64,000 nucleotides of DNA from Muricoccus pecuniae (GTDB taxonomy: Bacteria; Pseudomonadota; Alphaproteobacteria; Acetobacterales; Acetobacteraceae), in assembly GCF_014199205.1 (NCBI RefSeq), contig NZ_JACIJD010000001.1:310001-374000 (forward strand), written 5' to 3'. The translations under genes were made by a program, and so were the position numbers. The notes beneath the pieces were generated by a model that ran no database searches, was not told the DNA's origin, and saw only the letters and a program-made list of their open reading frames with translations. This document shows, piece after piece, positions 17,205 through 25,732 of this stretch. Numbering within the stretch: the stretch's first letter is position 1; every line of letters starts with the position of its first letter.

Positions 17205-18239
17205 GTGGTGAACGGAAAACCTTGGACGAAGATCGCGGATATGTCATATCTTCGGTCCGGTGAGGGTCGAGAGGGAAAGATGGAACTGGAAGCCGTTCAC
17301 AACGATAAATTCAGTGTCGAGGCAGCGGAGACGCAACTACAGAAGCTGCTGACGTCCTGGTTGCTCGCTACATCGGGGCAAAGCTTCTCGAACTCCCGGG
17401 CAGACATCGCCGCGATCGAGGAGGCGCGACGGAAAGCGTTGTCCATGTTGAATGTCACCTTCGATCGTATGGAGAGTTCGGCTCGATACCGCCGAGAGTG
17501 CCTGCTGAAATATGCGGGCGTTAATTTTGTGTCTATCGGAGAGGATTGCTTCTCAAGAACGGTGCTGACGCGATGGGGCTTGAAGCCCAGCGCCAAGTTC
17601 GGCGAACGATCCATGCCCTTCGATCTCTCCGTGCATCAGATATCGTCTCTTGCCAATCTTCTGGAACAGGATTTCCGGGGTTACACAGACCCGGCGAACC
17701 TCACATATCTTGAGGAGAAGAATTTTTGTTCCAATGTTCTTTACAAGGTGGGCTTCAACCACGAGGTCGGTCGGGAGTTCGCTGAAAACAACTTCGAACG
17801 CCTACGTGAGGTATATGACAGACGGCTGAGGAATTTCCGTGAGTTGCTGGCTCACGAAGATAGGAAGTGCTTCGTGCTCCACGTCATGCAGCCCCGGCAT
17901 GCAAATTGGAGTGCTGTTCGCCGAATTTGGGAATGGCTGCGTGCGAATTCTAAAGGTTCCGTCATTATGGTTTGCCTCTGTACGTGGCAATATGGGCAAG
18001 AAATAACCATGGCCAAGCGGGAACCAGTTTCGGTGGAAGGGATTTCCTTGGTGGATGTGAATTATCCACTCCCCCAGTACGTGTGGCACAAGCATGTGGT
18101 CAAGAATGAGGCTGAGGGTTTCGAGAGAAGCGTTATCGACGATCTTCGTATTGTCGTGGATGGTTGGCTGGCGGGATTGCAGAAAGAAGACAAGCAGGTC
18201 GCATACAGTCGTGTTCTGTCCTCAGACGCTGTGAGTTGA
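17205..18239 (+). CDS. DUF1796 family protein (putative papain-like cysteine peptidase fold)
   Basis: 344 residues from GTG at 17205; ATG at 17280 after GAGGGAAAG is an equally good start. The central part follows the DUF1796 pattern: FVSIGEDCFSRTVLTRWGLK (Cys expected catalytic), MPFDLSVHQISSLANLLEQ, then a VLHVMQPRH stretch with a candidate His and a later LVDVNYP. The family often accompanies glycan-biosynthesis genes; its activity is unproven. It shares the low GC of the glycosyltransferase 28 bases upstream, so both probably arrived together. Confidence 0.65.
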   Translation: MVNGKPWTKIADMSYLRSGEGREGKMELEAVHNDKFSVEAAETQLQKLLTSWLLATSGQSFSNSRADIAAIEEARRKALSMLNVTFDRMESSARYRRECLLKYAGVNFVSIGEDCFSRTVLTRWGLKPSAKFGERSMPFDLSVHQISSLANLLEQDFRGYTDPANLTYLEEKNFCSNVLYKVGFNHEVGREFAENNFERLREVYDRRLRNFRELLAHEDRKCFVLHVMQPRHANWSAVRRIWEWLRANSKGSVIMVCLCTWQYGQEITMAKREPVSVEGISLVDVNYPLPQYVWHKHVVKNEAEGFERSVIDDLRIVVDGWLAGLQKEDKQVAYSRVLSSDAVS

Positions 18240-18318
18240 GATATCAGCAGAGGATCTGGAACGTTCAAATCCTTCTTCCAACGGTATGTAGGGGTTAACA
18301 ACAGCCCAACAGTAAGCG

Positions 18319-18344
18319 GGACAGCAGGACCTTGCCTGCTGTCC
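18319..18344. terminator. 10-bp perfect hairpin between convergent genes
   Basis: GGACAGCAGG and CCTGCTGTCC pair perfectly around the loop ACCTTG, between the end of the low-GC gene pair and the end of the repeat-protein gene. A second, weaker hairpin (ATCGCC / GGCGAT) follows at 18365-18382. Neither has a U-run, so intrinsic termination is not certain, but position and stem strength suit a bidirectional terminator. Confidence 0.45.
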
Positions 18345-18383
18345 AGTAGGTGTCGAATTCGGATATCGCCGCAGATGGCGATC

Positions 18384-21080
18384 CTAGACCCGCGCGCTGA
18401 GGGCGATGGTGGTGAGCTGCGTGAGGTCCGGGCCCGTGGTCCGCACCCCGCCCACCGCGCCCGCGCCGAGGAGCGCCACCAACTCGGCGGCCGGGCGGAG
18501 CTGCGCTCCCGTTCCGCTCGCCTGCTTCGTGCCCACGGCCGCGCCGATGAGATCCGTAAGATCGACCCCGCGGGCGCTGCCCGGCACAGCGCCCGTGGCG
18601 CGATAGGCACCCACTGCCTCCGCCAGCGCCGTCGGGGAGAGGGATGAGGTGGCCGGGCGAAGCGCGGTGGAGAGGGCGGGGGCCGAGGAGGCGCGGTAGA
18701 TCGCGGCGTCCTGCACCACCCGGTCGAAGCCGCTCACGCCCAACCCGGCGCTGCGCAGCGCGGCCATGGCGTTGACGGAGCGCGTGCCGGTGGCGCGGGC
18801 GGTGATCTCGGTCGCCGGGCTGTCGGTGACGACGCCGCTGCCCGCCTCCGTCCGCCGCGCCACCACCAGCAGGTCCTGCGCGCTCCCCTCCGGCCCGGCC
18901 TGGAAGAGGAGGGAGGCGAATTCCGCGCCGCTGAACTCCGTGCGGCCCGTCACCTCCTCCCCGTTCAGCATCAGGCGCCCGCCCGCCGTGCCGGAGGGGT
19001 CGTCCCGCATCGCCACGCGGTAGCGCATGCCGCTGTCATAGAGCTGTCCTCCCGTGTCGAAGAGCGTGGCGAGGGAGAGGAGGTCGCCGGCCGCTGCCGT
19101 GAAGTCCCCCGCGGCGGCGAGGGTCGGGGCCGTGCGGCTGCCCATCGGCGCGTAAACCGAGGCGTCCCGCGCCAGGCGCGCGAAGGCGTCCTCCGCCGGG
19201 GCGTCGCGCAGGGCGGGGAGGGCGTTGAGGGAGCGCTCCCCGGTGCTCCGGGCCGTGACCTGGAGGGCGGGGCTGTCGATCCGCATGCCCGAGGCATCCG
19301 TCCGCCGCGCCACCACCACAAGGTCCTGCGCGCTCCCCGCCGCCCCCGCCACGAACTGGAGGGAGCGGTATTCGGCGGGGGTGAAGTCGATGCGGCGGGT
19401 CACGTCCTCCCCGTCCAGCAGCAGCCTCGCGCCCGATGCCGTGTCTTCCTGCCGCAGCGCGACGCGATAGGAGGTGGCCTCCGCCGCGGCGCTGTAGGGC
19501 GAGGTGAAGAGGGCTTGGAGCGCGAAGCGGTCCCCCGCCGCCGCGGTAAAGTTCCCCACGGTGGCGAGGCCGGGCGCGGTCTGCCCCTTCAGCGGGGCAT
19601 AGAGCACGGCCTGGGAGGCGACCCGCATAAAATCCGCATCGGCCGCCGAGGGATCGACCGGGGTGCGCAGCGCCTCCGCGGTGTTGAGGGAGCGGGTTCC
19701 CGTCACCTCGGCGCGCAGCAGGGCGGGCGGGCTGTCGGTGATGGCGGTGAGCTTGCCCCCCACCTCCGTGCCGGCCCGCGCCACCACCATGATGTCCTGC
19801 GCCCCGCCCTGCGGCCCCGCCACGTATTGCAGCCCGAGGAACTCGGCCGGGGTGAAGTCGGTGCGCGCGGTCACGTCCTCCCCGTTCAGGACGAGCCGGC
19901 CGCCCGAGGGGCCGCGGGGGTCGTCGCGCAATGCGACGCGCATCATCGCCGCCTCCGTCTTGCCGGAGAGCGGGAAGAGGTCCCGCAGGGAGAGGCTGTC
20001 CCCCGCCTTCACCGTGAGGTCGCCCGCGCCCGAGAGGGTAGGGGCCGTGCGGCTGCCCATGGGGGCGAAGACCGCCGCGTCCCGCGCCAGGCGGAGATAG
20101 CCGGCATCCGCCGCGGCCGGGTCGAGCTCGCCGCGCAGGGCAGGGGCGGCATTGGCCGAGCGCAGGCCCGTGGCCTCGGCGGTGATGATGGTGGCGGGGC
20201 TGTCCACGATGCCGGTCCAACTGCCGTCGCTGCCCTTCGTCCCGGCGCGCGCCACCACCACCAGATCCTGCGAGCTCCCCTCCGGCCCCGCGACGAATTG
20301 GAGGTTGATGAACTCCTCCGGGGTGAAGTCGATCCGGTGGGTCGCGTCCTCGCCGTTCAGCAGCAGCTTGCCGCCGGTCCCGTCCCCGGGATCCCGCAGG
20401 GCCACGCGCATGAGCGCGGCCGGGGGCTTGCTCCCCGCGCTGAAGAGGTCGTGCAGCGCGACCTTGTCCCCGGCCTTCAGCGTGATGTTGCCGGCGGTGG
20501 TGAGGGTGGGGGCCTGGCGGCTGCCGAAGGCGGCGAAGACGGCGGCGTCCTGGACGAGGTCGATCGCGTCCGCATCGGCGTCGCCCATCCCGGGCGCGGT
20601 GCGGAGCGCATGTGACGCATCGAGCGAGCGGGTGCCGGTCACGAGGGCCGTGACCTGCACGGGCTCGCTGTCCGAGATGCCGGTCCACTTGCCGTCCGCG
20701 CCCTTCGTCCCCTTGCGCGCCACGGCCACGATGTCCTGCACGCTGCCCTCCGCCCCGGCGACGAATTGCAGCTCGTTGAAGTCCATCGGCTCGAAATCGG
20801 TCGTCCCCGTGACATCGGCGCCGCGCAGGATCAGCCGCCCCGCGCCGTCGCCGCGGATGGCGACGCGCACGAGGTCGGCGCTGGGCGAGCCGAACAACTC
20901 GCGCACGGAGAAGGCGTCCCCCGCCCGCGCCGTGAAGCCGCCGACCGGGAGCGGCACGCGGATATCGACGATATCGGCGGTGGCGGAGGAGGGCGGCGCC
21001 TTGGTGGAGGCCGGGGCGGCGTAGCCGCTGGGCAGGCTGGTATAGAGTGGGGCAGGGCTGCCACTGATGGCGCCGGTCAC
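18384..21080 (-). CDS. Large protein of five tandem ~150-residue repeats, function unknown
   Basis: 898 residues from a GTG with GGAG upstream; no signal peptide. Five repeats begin near residues 47, 196, 352, 508 and 657. Each reads: a strand ending in AGD, LxxLF, a RVALRD-like strand, LxLNGEDVT, RTDFTPAEF, LQFVAGPEGS, QDLVVVAR, and a TDSPA then TGTRS linker, usually with an aromatic APMGSRTAPTL lead-in to the next unit. The FxxAEFxxLxYVAG and QDLVVVAR parts recall beta-sandwich repeats of alphaproteobacterial surface or RTX-type proteins, but no Ca-binding nonapeptides are present. The last 100 residues are Ala/Gly/Leu-rich and may be an export signal; that is inference. I recognise no named family. 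Confidence 0.7.
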   Translation of the reverse strand: MTGAISGSPAPLYTSLPSGYAAPASTKAPPSSATADIVDIRVPLPVGGFTARAGDAFSVRELFGSPSADLVRVAIRGDGAGRLILRGADVTGTTDFEPMDFNELQFVAGAEGSVQDIVAVARKGTKGADGKWTGISDSEPVQVTALVTGTRSLDASHALRTAPGMGDADADAIDLVQDAAVFAAFGSRQAPTLTTAGNITLKAGDKVALHDLFSAGSKPPAALMRVALRDPGDGTGGKLLLNGEDATHRIDFTPEEFINLQFVAGPEGSSQDLVVVARAGTKGSDGSWTGIVDSPATIITAEATGLRSANAAPALRGELDPAAADAGYLRLARDAAVFAPMGSRTAPTLSGAGDLTVKAGDSLSLRDLFPLSGKTEAAMMRVALRDDPRGPSGGRLVLNGEDVTARTDFTPAEFLGLQYVAGPQGGAQDIMVVARAGTEVGGKLTAITDSPPALLRAEVTGTRSLNTAEALRTPVDPSAADADFMRVASQAVLYAPLKGQTAPGLATVGNFTAAAGDRFALQALFTSPYSAAAEATSYRVALRQEDTASGARLLLDGEDVTRRIDFTPAEYRSLQFVAGAAGSAQDLVVVARRTDASGMRIDSPALQVTARSTGERSLNALPALRDAPAEDAFARLARDASVYAPMGSRTAPTLAAAGDFTAAAGDLLSLATLFDTGGQLYDSGMRYRVAMRDDPSGTAGGRLMLNGEEVTGRTEFSGAEFASLLFQAGPEGSAQDLLVVARRTEAGSGVVTDSPATEITARATGTRSVNAMAALRSAGLGVSGFDRVVQDAAIYRASSAPALSTALRPATSSLSPTALAEAVGAYRATGAVPGSARGVDLTDLIGAAVGTKQASGTGAQLRPAAELVALLGAGAVGGVRTTGPDLTQLTTIALSARV

Positions 21081-21139
21081 GGTCGGGTCTCCACGATCCC
21101 TTCCGACGCTAGCGGCCGATTCTTATCGGTGCGTTAAGA

Positions 21140-21859
21140 TTACCCTACCCGCAGCAGCGTCGGGCCGTGCCGGCGCAGCCAGTCCTGCGCCGCCTCCCGG
21201 TGCGGCGTCAGCCGCGCGACATGGGCCCAGAAGCGGTCGGAGTGGTTCAGCTCGCGCAGATGCGCGACCTCATGCGCCACGACGTAGTCGAGCACCCAGT
21301 CCGGCGCCATGACCAGCCGCCAGGAGAAGGCGAGCGTGCCGTCCGGCGCGCAGCTTCCCCAGCGCGAGCGCGTGTCCTTCAGCGAGATGCGCCGGATCTT
21401 CACCCCGAGCGCCGCGGCGTGGCCCGCGGCCAGCACGGCGATGCGCCGCTTCGCCTCGGCCTTCAGGAAGTCGCCGACGCGGCGGGCGAGGAAGGCCTTG
21501 TCCCCGGCCACCACGATCTCCCCGTTCCACAGGATGGCGGGGCCGCGCGCGGTGGGGTCGTGGCGGATAGGATGCGGCACGCCGCCCAGCGGAACCCGCT
21601 CCCCCTCGGCGAGGGGAACGGGAGGGGCGAGGCTCGCCAGCCGCTCCTTCACCCAGGTCGCATGGGCCGTCAGCAGGGACATGCCGGCGCGGCGGCCGGA
21701 ACGGGGCGGCAGGGTCACCACCACCTCCCCCGCGCGGGGGTCGATCCGGAGCGAGACCCGCCGTGCCCGGGCCGAGCGGTTCCAGCGCACCGGGGTCGGC
21801 GTCGGCAGGGCCAGCGGGTGGGCGCGGAGGGGAACGCTCTCGGTCTCGTTATGTTCCAT
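21140..21859 (-). CDS. YgjP-like zinc metallopeptidase (DUF45, M48 clan)
   Basis: 239 residues. The zinc site is VAHEVAHLRELNHSDRFW (HExxH plus the downstream His of the family), preceded by RISLKDTRSRWGSCA, a family hallmark. It is cytosolic with no membrane segments. The substrate is unknown. It stands alone, 59 bases upstream of the repeat-protein gene on the same strand; a short inverted repeat (CCGAT/ATCGG, 21116-21129) lies in that gap. Confidence 0.85.
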   Translation of the reverse strand: MEHNETESVPLRAHPLALPTPTPVRWNRSARARRVSLRIDPRAGEVVVTLPPRSGRRAGMSLLTAHATWVKERLASLAPPVPLAEGERVPLGGVPHPIRHDPTARGPAILWNGEIVVAGDKAFLARRVGDFLKAEAKRRIAVLAAGHAAALGVKIRRISLKDTRSRWGSCAPDGTLAFSWRLVMAPDWVLDYVVAHEVAHLRELNHSDRFWAHVARLTPHREAAQDWLRRHGPTLLRVG

Positions 21860-21997
21860 GGACCGGAGAATGGACCCTCGGCGGGGTCCGGTTCAACGGC
21901 TTGACAGAGGGGCAGCAGAGGCCGTGGCCGGCGCCATGCCGGGGGCACGCATTTACAACCGCCTGACGGGCCGCCCTCACCGGATCCCGCCGCGCGG

Positions 21998-22312
21998 TCA
22001 GCCCGGATGCGCCTTGAACTCGATCTCCACGAAGGAGAAGGGCACCGTGCCGGCATTGACCACGTTGTGCTCCACCCCGGGCGGGCGGGTGTAGGAGACG
22101 CCGGCGGCGATGCGCGCCTCCCGCACCGCGCCGCCCGGCTCCTCCAGCAGCATCACCCCGTCCGTCACGGGCACGACGAGATAGGCCCAGCCATGGCGGT
22201 GCCAGCCCGTCTCGGCACCGGGCGGGAAGTCCCAGCGGGTGACGCGGGCGGTGTCGTCGTCGGATTGGAGGGTGGCGACGGCGGGGATGCGGCAGCGCAG
22301 CGGCTCGGACAC
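21998..22312 (-). CDS. Single-domain cupin protein
   Basis: 104 residues forming one cupin barrel: motif 1 GAETGWHRHGWAY gives two metal-ligand His residues, and motif 2 is GVSYTRPPGVEHNVVN with the third His. There is no extra domain to fix a function; small cupins of this kind are sugar or organic-acid isomerases, dioxygenases or ligand binders. It is monocistronic between YgjP and YcgN on the same strand. Confidence 0.75.
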   Translation of the reverse strand: MSEPLRCRIPAVATLQSDDDTARVTRWDFPPGAETGWHRHGWAYLVVPVTDGVMLLEEPGGAVREARIAAGVSYTRPPGVEHNVVNAGTVPFSFVEIEFKAHPG

Positions 22313-22375
22313 GGGGCGGATCTTCCTGGTGGGTCCGCGCAGGATCGGCCGGGGCGGTCGGGCCCGTCCAGGGGG

Positions 22376-22870
22376 TCAGCCCGTGCGGCGGGCGCGCGGC
22401 GCGCGGCCCCGGGGCCAGCGGCCGGGCCAGGCGACCACATGGTCCTCCAGCGGCCCGGCCTCGCGCTCGGAGATGGCGCGGCCCCGCACGGAGATGCCGG
22501 CGCGGTGGACGCTCTCGGGATCCCCGGAGACGAGGGGGTGCCAGTCCGGGAGATCCTGCCCGTGGGCGAGGAGGTGATAGGCGCAGGTGGGCGGCAGCCA
22601 GTCCAGCGCGGGCAGCATCTTCGCCTTCAACTGCACGCAGTCCGGCACATGGGTGCGCCGGTTTGCGTAGTCCCGGCAGCCGCCGCCCGCGGTGTCCAGC
22701 ATGCGGCAGGCGACATTGGTGAAGTGGATTTCCTCCGTATCCTCGTCGCGGATCTTGTGCAGGCAGCAGCGGCCGCAGCCATCGCAGAGGGATTCCCACT
22801 CGGCCTTCGTCATGGCCTGGAGGGACTTCCGCTTCCAGAAAGGGCCAGGGGAGTTGGGCTCATTGGACAC
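22376..22870 (-). CDS. YcgN family cysteine-cluster protein (UPF0260)
   Basis: 164 residues. The cysteine cluster is LCDGCGRCCLHK near the N-terminus, with further Cys in NVACRML, GCRDY, VPDCVQL and LPPTCAYHLL; the family is thought to bind zinc or an iron-sulfur cluster. WEQLC-type text (here WESLCDGC) and DWHPLVSGDPESVH are family marks. The function is unknown. It is divergent from mmcB. Confidence 0.85.
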   Translation of the reverse strand: MSNEPNSPGPFWKRKSLQAMTKAEWESLCDGCGRCCLHKIRDEDTEEIHFTNVACRMLDTAGGGCRDYANRRTHVPDCVQLKAKMLPALDWLPPTCAYHLLAHGQDLPDWHPLVSGDPESVHRAGISVRGRAISEREAGPLEDHVVAWPGRWPRGRAPRARRTG

Positions 22871-22930
22871 GGCGCCTCTTTACACCCCCGGCACCCCCAA
22901 CTGGAAGCTTGACCTGCCCCGCGACTCCGC

Positions 22931-23416
22931 GTGAATCGGCCCATGCCGCTGGACCTGAGCATCCCCGAGCGCACGGCCTCCACCTGCCGCGCAGCCATGC
23001 GCTTCTGCGCCCGCAACCGCTGGGCGCCCCTGGCCGAGATGCCCATCCCCTGCGGGCGGCGGCTGGACATCATGGCCCTGACGCCGGAGGGCTGCCTCTA
23101 CGCCATCGAGGTGAAGTCCGGCCCGCGCGACTTCCTCTCCGACCACAAGTGGGAGGAGTACCGGGGCTGGTGCGACCGGCTCTACTTCGCCGTGGACATC
23201 GACTTCCCGCAGGAACTCATCCCCGAGGAAATCGGGCTGATCGTCAGCGACGGCTTCGACGCCGTGATGGTGCGCGACACCGAGCACCGGGCGCTGGCGG
23301 GCGCGCGCCGCAAGTCGCTGATGCACCGCTACGCCGTGCTGGCCGCCGGCCGGCTGGCGGCGGCGCTCGACCCCGTGGGCGCGCAGGAGATGCGCGCCGC
23401 GCTGCTCTGCGAATAG
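22931..23416 (+). CDS. mmcB: MmcB family DNA repair-associated protein
   Basis: 161 residues from GTG (ATG at 22943 also possible). It has a PD-(D/E)xK nuclease-like core: RRLDIMAL supplies the Asp and YAIEVKSGPRDFLSD the ExK, then HKWEEYRGWCDRLYFAV. MmcB is an SOS-associated protein in Caulobacter proposed to act in DNA repair or mutagenesis; the name is given by sequence pattern. No LexA-type box was seen upstream. Confidence 0.75.
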   Translation: MNRPMPLDLSIPERTASTCRAAMRFCARNRWAPLAEMPIPCGRRLDIMALTPEGCLYAIEVKSGPRDFLSDHKWEEYRGWCDRLYFAVDIDFPQELIPEEIGLIVSDGFDAVMVRDTEHRALAGARRKSLMHRYAVLAAGRLAAALDPVGAQEMRAALLCE

Positions 23417-23513
23417 GGGCGGGCATCACCGTCCCGCGCGCTTGTTGCGCCCGCCGGAACCCTTGACCGGACCGGTCGTTCCTCTCCGCGCCCCCCTTCG
23501 GAGAAGACACGCC

Positions 23514-24077
23514 ATGCAACGCCGCACCCTTCCGCTCGCCCTCGCGGGCGCCGCCCTGATCCCCGCCATGGCCCGCGCCCAGCAGGGCATCGACATGCGC
23601 GCCCCCGGCCCCGGCGCCACCCCCTCCGCCGCGACCCCGCCCGCCAACCTCGCGGGCCAGCCCCCCGAGCGCTTGGCCATGATGACGCATGAGGCCGGGC
23701 ACTTCTCCCTCGTCACCGCGCGCCTCGGCATGGAGAAGGCGACCAACCCCGACCTGAAGCGCTTCGCCAATTTCGAGGTGCGGGAGCAGGAGGGCGTCGC
23801 CCAGGCCATGAAGCTGGCTGGCCACAACTTCCCTGATCCCAGCTTCACCGGCGAGAAGGCGCAGGTGATGAACCGCCTGAACGCGGCCAATGGCGAGGCC
23901 TTCGACCGCATGTTCATCCAGGTGCAGGAGCAGGGCCACCAGGAGCTGCTGAACCTGACCACGGCCATCGCCGAGAGCGCCAATGCGCCCGTGCCGGACA
24001 AGATCACGGCCCTGCTGGCCAGCGACCGCATCCGCGAGCACCTGATCGACCTCGGGATGCTCCAGGGCCGCCGCTGA
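23514..24077 (+). CDS. Exported DUF4142 family protein
   Basis: 187 residues with a Sec signal (LPLALAGAALIPAMARA, cut before QQGID) and CGGAGAAG upstream of the ATG. The rest is a helical bundle of the DUF4142 type (ferritin-like without obvious metal ligands), with NPDLKRFANFEVREQEGV as the recognisable core. It is probably periplasmic; the function is unknown. It ends about 80 bases from the convergent hldE, with a hairpin in between. Confidence 0.75.
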   Translation: MQRRTLPLALAGAALIPAMARAQQGIDMRAPGPGATPSAATPPANLAGQPPERLAMMTHEAGHFSLVTARLGMEKATNPDLKRFANFEVREQEGVAQAMKLAGHNFPDPSFTGEKAQVMNRLNAANGEAFDRMFIQVQEQGHQELLNLTTAIAESANAPVPDKITALLASDRIREHLIDLGMLQGRR

Positions 24078-24098
24078 GGCGCCGTCGCTGAGGGCGGG

Positions 24099-24116
24099 CG
24101 GCGCCTGGTAGCGCCG
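24099..24116. terminator. Short GC hairpin between convergent genes
   Basis: CGGCGC and GCGCCG pair around the loop CTGGTA in the gap between the DUF4142 gene and hldE. No U-run follows on either strand, so the terminator call is tentative. Confidence 0.3.
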
Positions 24117-24157
24117 TCCTGCGCGGCGGCGCTGGCCGCCCGGAGCCTCCGGCGGTC

Positions 24158-25639
24158 CTAGCCGCCCAGCCCGCCCACGGTCGCGGCACCTTCCGGCAGC
24201 AACTCGGCCAGCCGGACGGTGCCGCCCCATTCCTGCACGAGGATGCCGCCCGCCACCTCCTCGATCCGGTGGTCGGCGCCCTTGACCAGCACGTCGGGCC
24301 GGATCGCCTCGATCAGCGAGACGGGCGTTTCCTCGTCGAAGATCGTGACGAGATCGACGGAGGGCAGGCTGGCCAGCACGGCCGCCCGCGCCGCCTCGTT
24401 CTGCACGGGCCGGGTGGGCCCCTTGAGCTGCCGCACCGCGCCATCGGCCTGCACGCCCACGATCAGGCGGTCGCACCAGCGCCGCGCCTGCTCCAGCAGG
24501 TGGATATGGCCGGGATGCAGCAGGTCGAAGGGTCCGTCGGTGAAGCCGATCCGCCAGCCCCGCCGGCGCCAGCGCTCGGCCTGCTCGGCCACGCGCATGC
24601 GGGAGACGATCTTGCGGAGCGCGCCGTGCTGCCCGCCCAGCGCCTCCAGCATGTCGGTGTCGCGCGCGACCGCCGTGCCCATCTTGCCCACCACGAGCCC
24701 GGCCGCGATGTTCGAGAGCCGCGCGGCGACCGGCAGGGGCAGGCCGGCGGCGAGGCCCGCGGCCACCACCGCCACCACCGTGTCCCCCGCGCCCGAGATG
24801 TCGATCACCTCCGCCGCCTCGGCGGGGAATTGATAGAGCGCGTCGCCCTCCAGCAGGGTCATGCCGTCCCGCCCGCGGGTGACGAGCACGGCGCCGAGCC
24901 GATGGCGGTCGCGCAGCGCGCGCGCCGCGGCGAGCAGCCCCGCCTCGGTATCCACCGGCATCTCCGTGGCCCGGCGAAGCTCGGCGCGGTTCGGCACGAT
25001 GAGGTCGGCCCCGGCATAGGGGGAGAAGTCGTCGCCCTTGGGGTCCACCACCACGCGCCGCCCGGCGGCATGGGCGGCGGCGATCAGCTTCTCCGGCACC
25101 TCGCCGGCGAGCACGCCTTTCCGGAAGTCCGACAGCACCATCACCTTCGTCGCGGCGACCGTGTCCTGCGCGATGCGCACGAGCCGGTCGGCGAGGCGGG
25201 GATGGATCGGCTGCGCCACCTCCTGGTCCGCGCGCAGCAGCTGCTGGCCGGAGGCGATGAAGCGGGTTTTGGTGGTGGTGGTGCGCCCGCCCTGGACGAG
25301 GAGCCAGGGCTCGACCCCCGGCTGCCCGCCGATGAGGCCGGTGAGGTCCGACCCCGCTTGGTCGTCCCCCACCACGGAGAGGAAGGCGACGGAGGTGCCG
25401 AGGGCGGTGAGGTTTCGCACCACGTTCCCCGCCCCGCCGGGCATGGCCACCTCCCGCTCCACCGAGATCACGGGCACGGGCGCCTCGGGCGAGATGCGGG
25501 TGACGTGGCCGTAGACGGTGCGGTCGAGCATGGCGTCGCCGACCACGAGGACGGAGGCGCGGCGGAGGGAGCGCACGGCCTCGGCGAGGTCGGCGGCGGC
25601 CATGGACGGAACAGGGGTGTCGGGCGCGGGGCCGGTCAT
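24158..25639 (-). CDS. hldE: Bifunctional heptose 7-phosphate kinase / heptose 1-phosphate adenylyltransferase
   Basis: 493 residues from the ATG at 25639. The N-terminal PfkB-type kinase (about 15-325) has RISPEAPVP, MPGGAGNV and the catalytic DISGAGDTV. The C-terminal nucleotidyltransferase (about 355-490) has FTDGPFDLLHPGH with its HxGH, and later KGADHR. Together they phosphorylate heptose-7-P and add AMP to make ADP-heptose for LPS inner core. The usual TNGCFD reads TDGPFD here. No other heptose gene is in the window. Confidence 0.9.
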   Translation of the reverse strand: MTGPAPDTPVPSMAAADLAEAVRSLRRASVLVVGDAMLDRTVYGHVTRISPEAPVPVISVEREVAMPGGAGNVVRNLTALGTSVAFLSVVGDDQAGSDLTGLIGGQPGVEPWLLVQGGRTTTTKTRFIASGQQLLRADQEVAQPIHPRLADRLVRIAQDTVAATKVMVLSDFRKGVLAGEVPEKLIAAAHAAGRRVVVDPKGDDFSPYAGADLIVPNRAELRRATEMPVDTEAGLLAAARALRDRHRLGAVLVTRGRDGMTLLEGDALYQFPAEAAEVIDISGAGDTVVAVVAAGLAAGLPLPVAARLSNIAAGLVVGKMGTAVARDTDMLEALGGQHGALRKIVSRMRVAEQAERWRRRGWRIGFTDGPFDLLHPGHIHLLEQARRWCDRLIVGVQADGAVRQLKGPTRPVQNEAARAAVLASLPSVDLVTIFDEETPVSLIEAIRPDVLVKGADHRIEEVAGGILVQEWGGTVRLAELLPEGAATVGGLGG

Positions 25640-25732
25640 CCCCACGGGCGTAGCCCGCCGCCGGGGCGGGTGGCAACGGGGCGTCGCGCGGTGACGAAGC
25701 ATTAACCCAAGGCGGCGCAGATTCACGTTGCG

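Noticed and set aside
18262-18285. tRNA-like T-arm text (GTTCAAATCC)
   Set aside because: No pairing T stem, anticodon arm or acceptor stem around it.
18384-21080. CRISPR-like or satellite repeats in DNA
   Set aside because: The periodicity is about 450-470 bases and comes from protein repeats with diverged codons; no short identical repeats with spacers.
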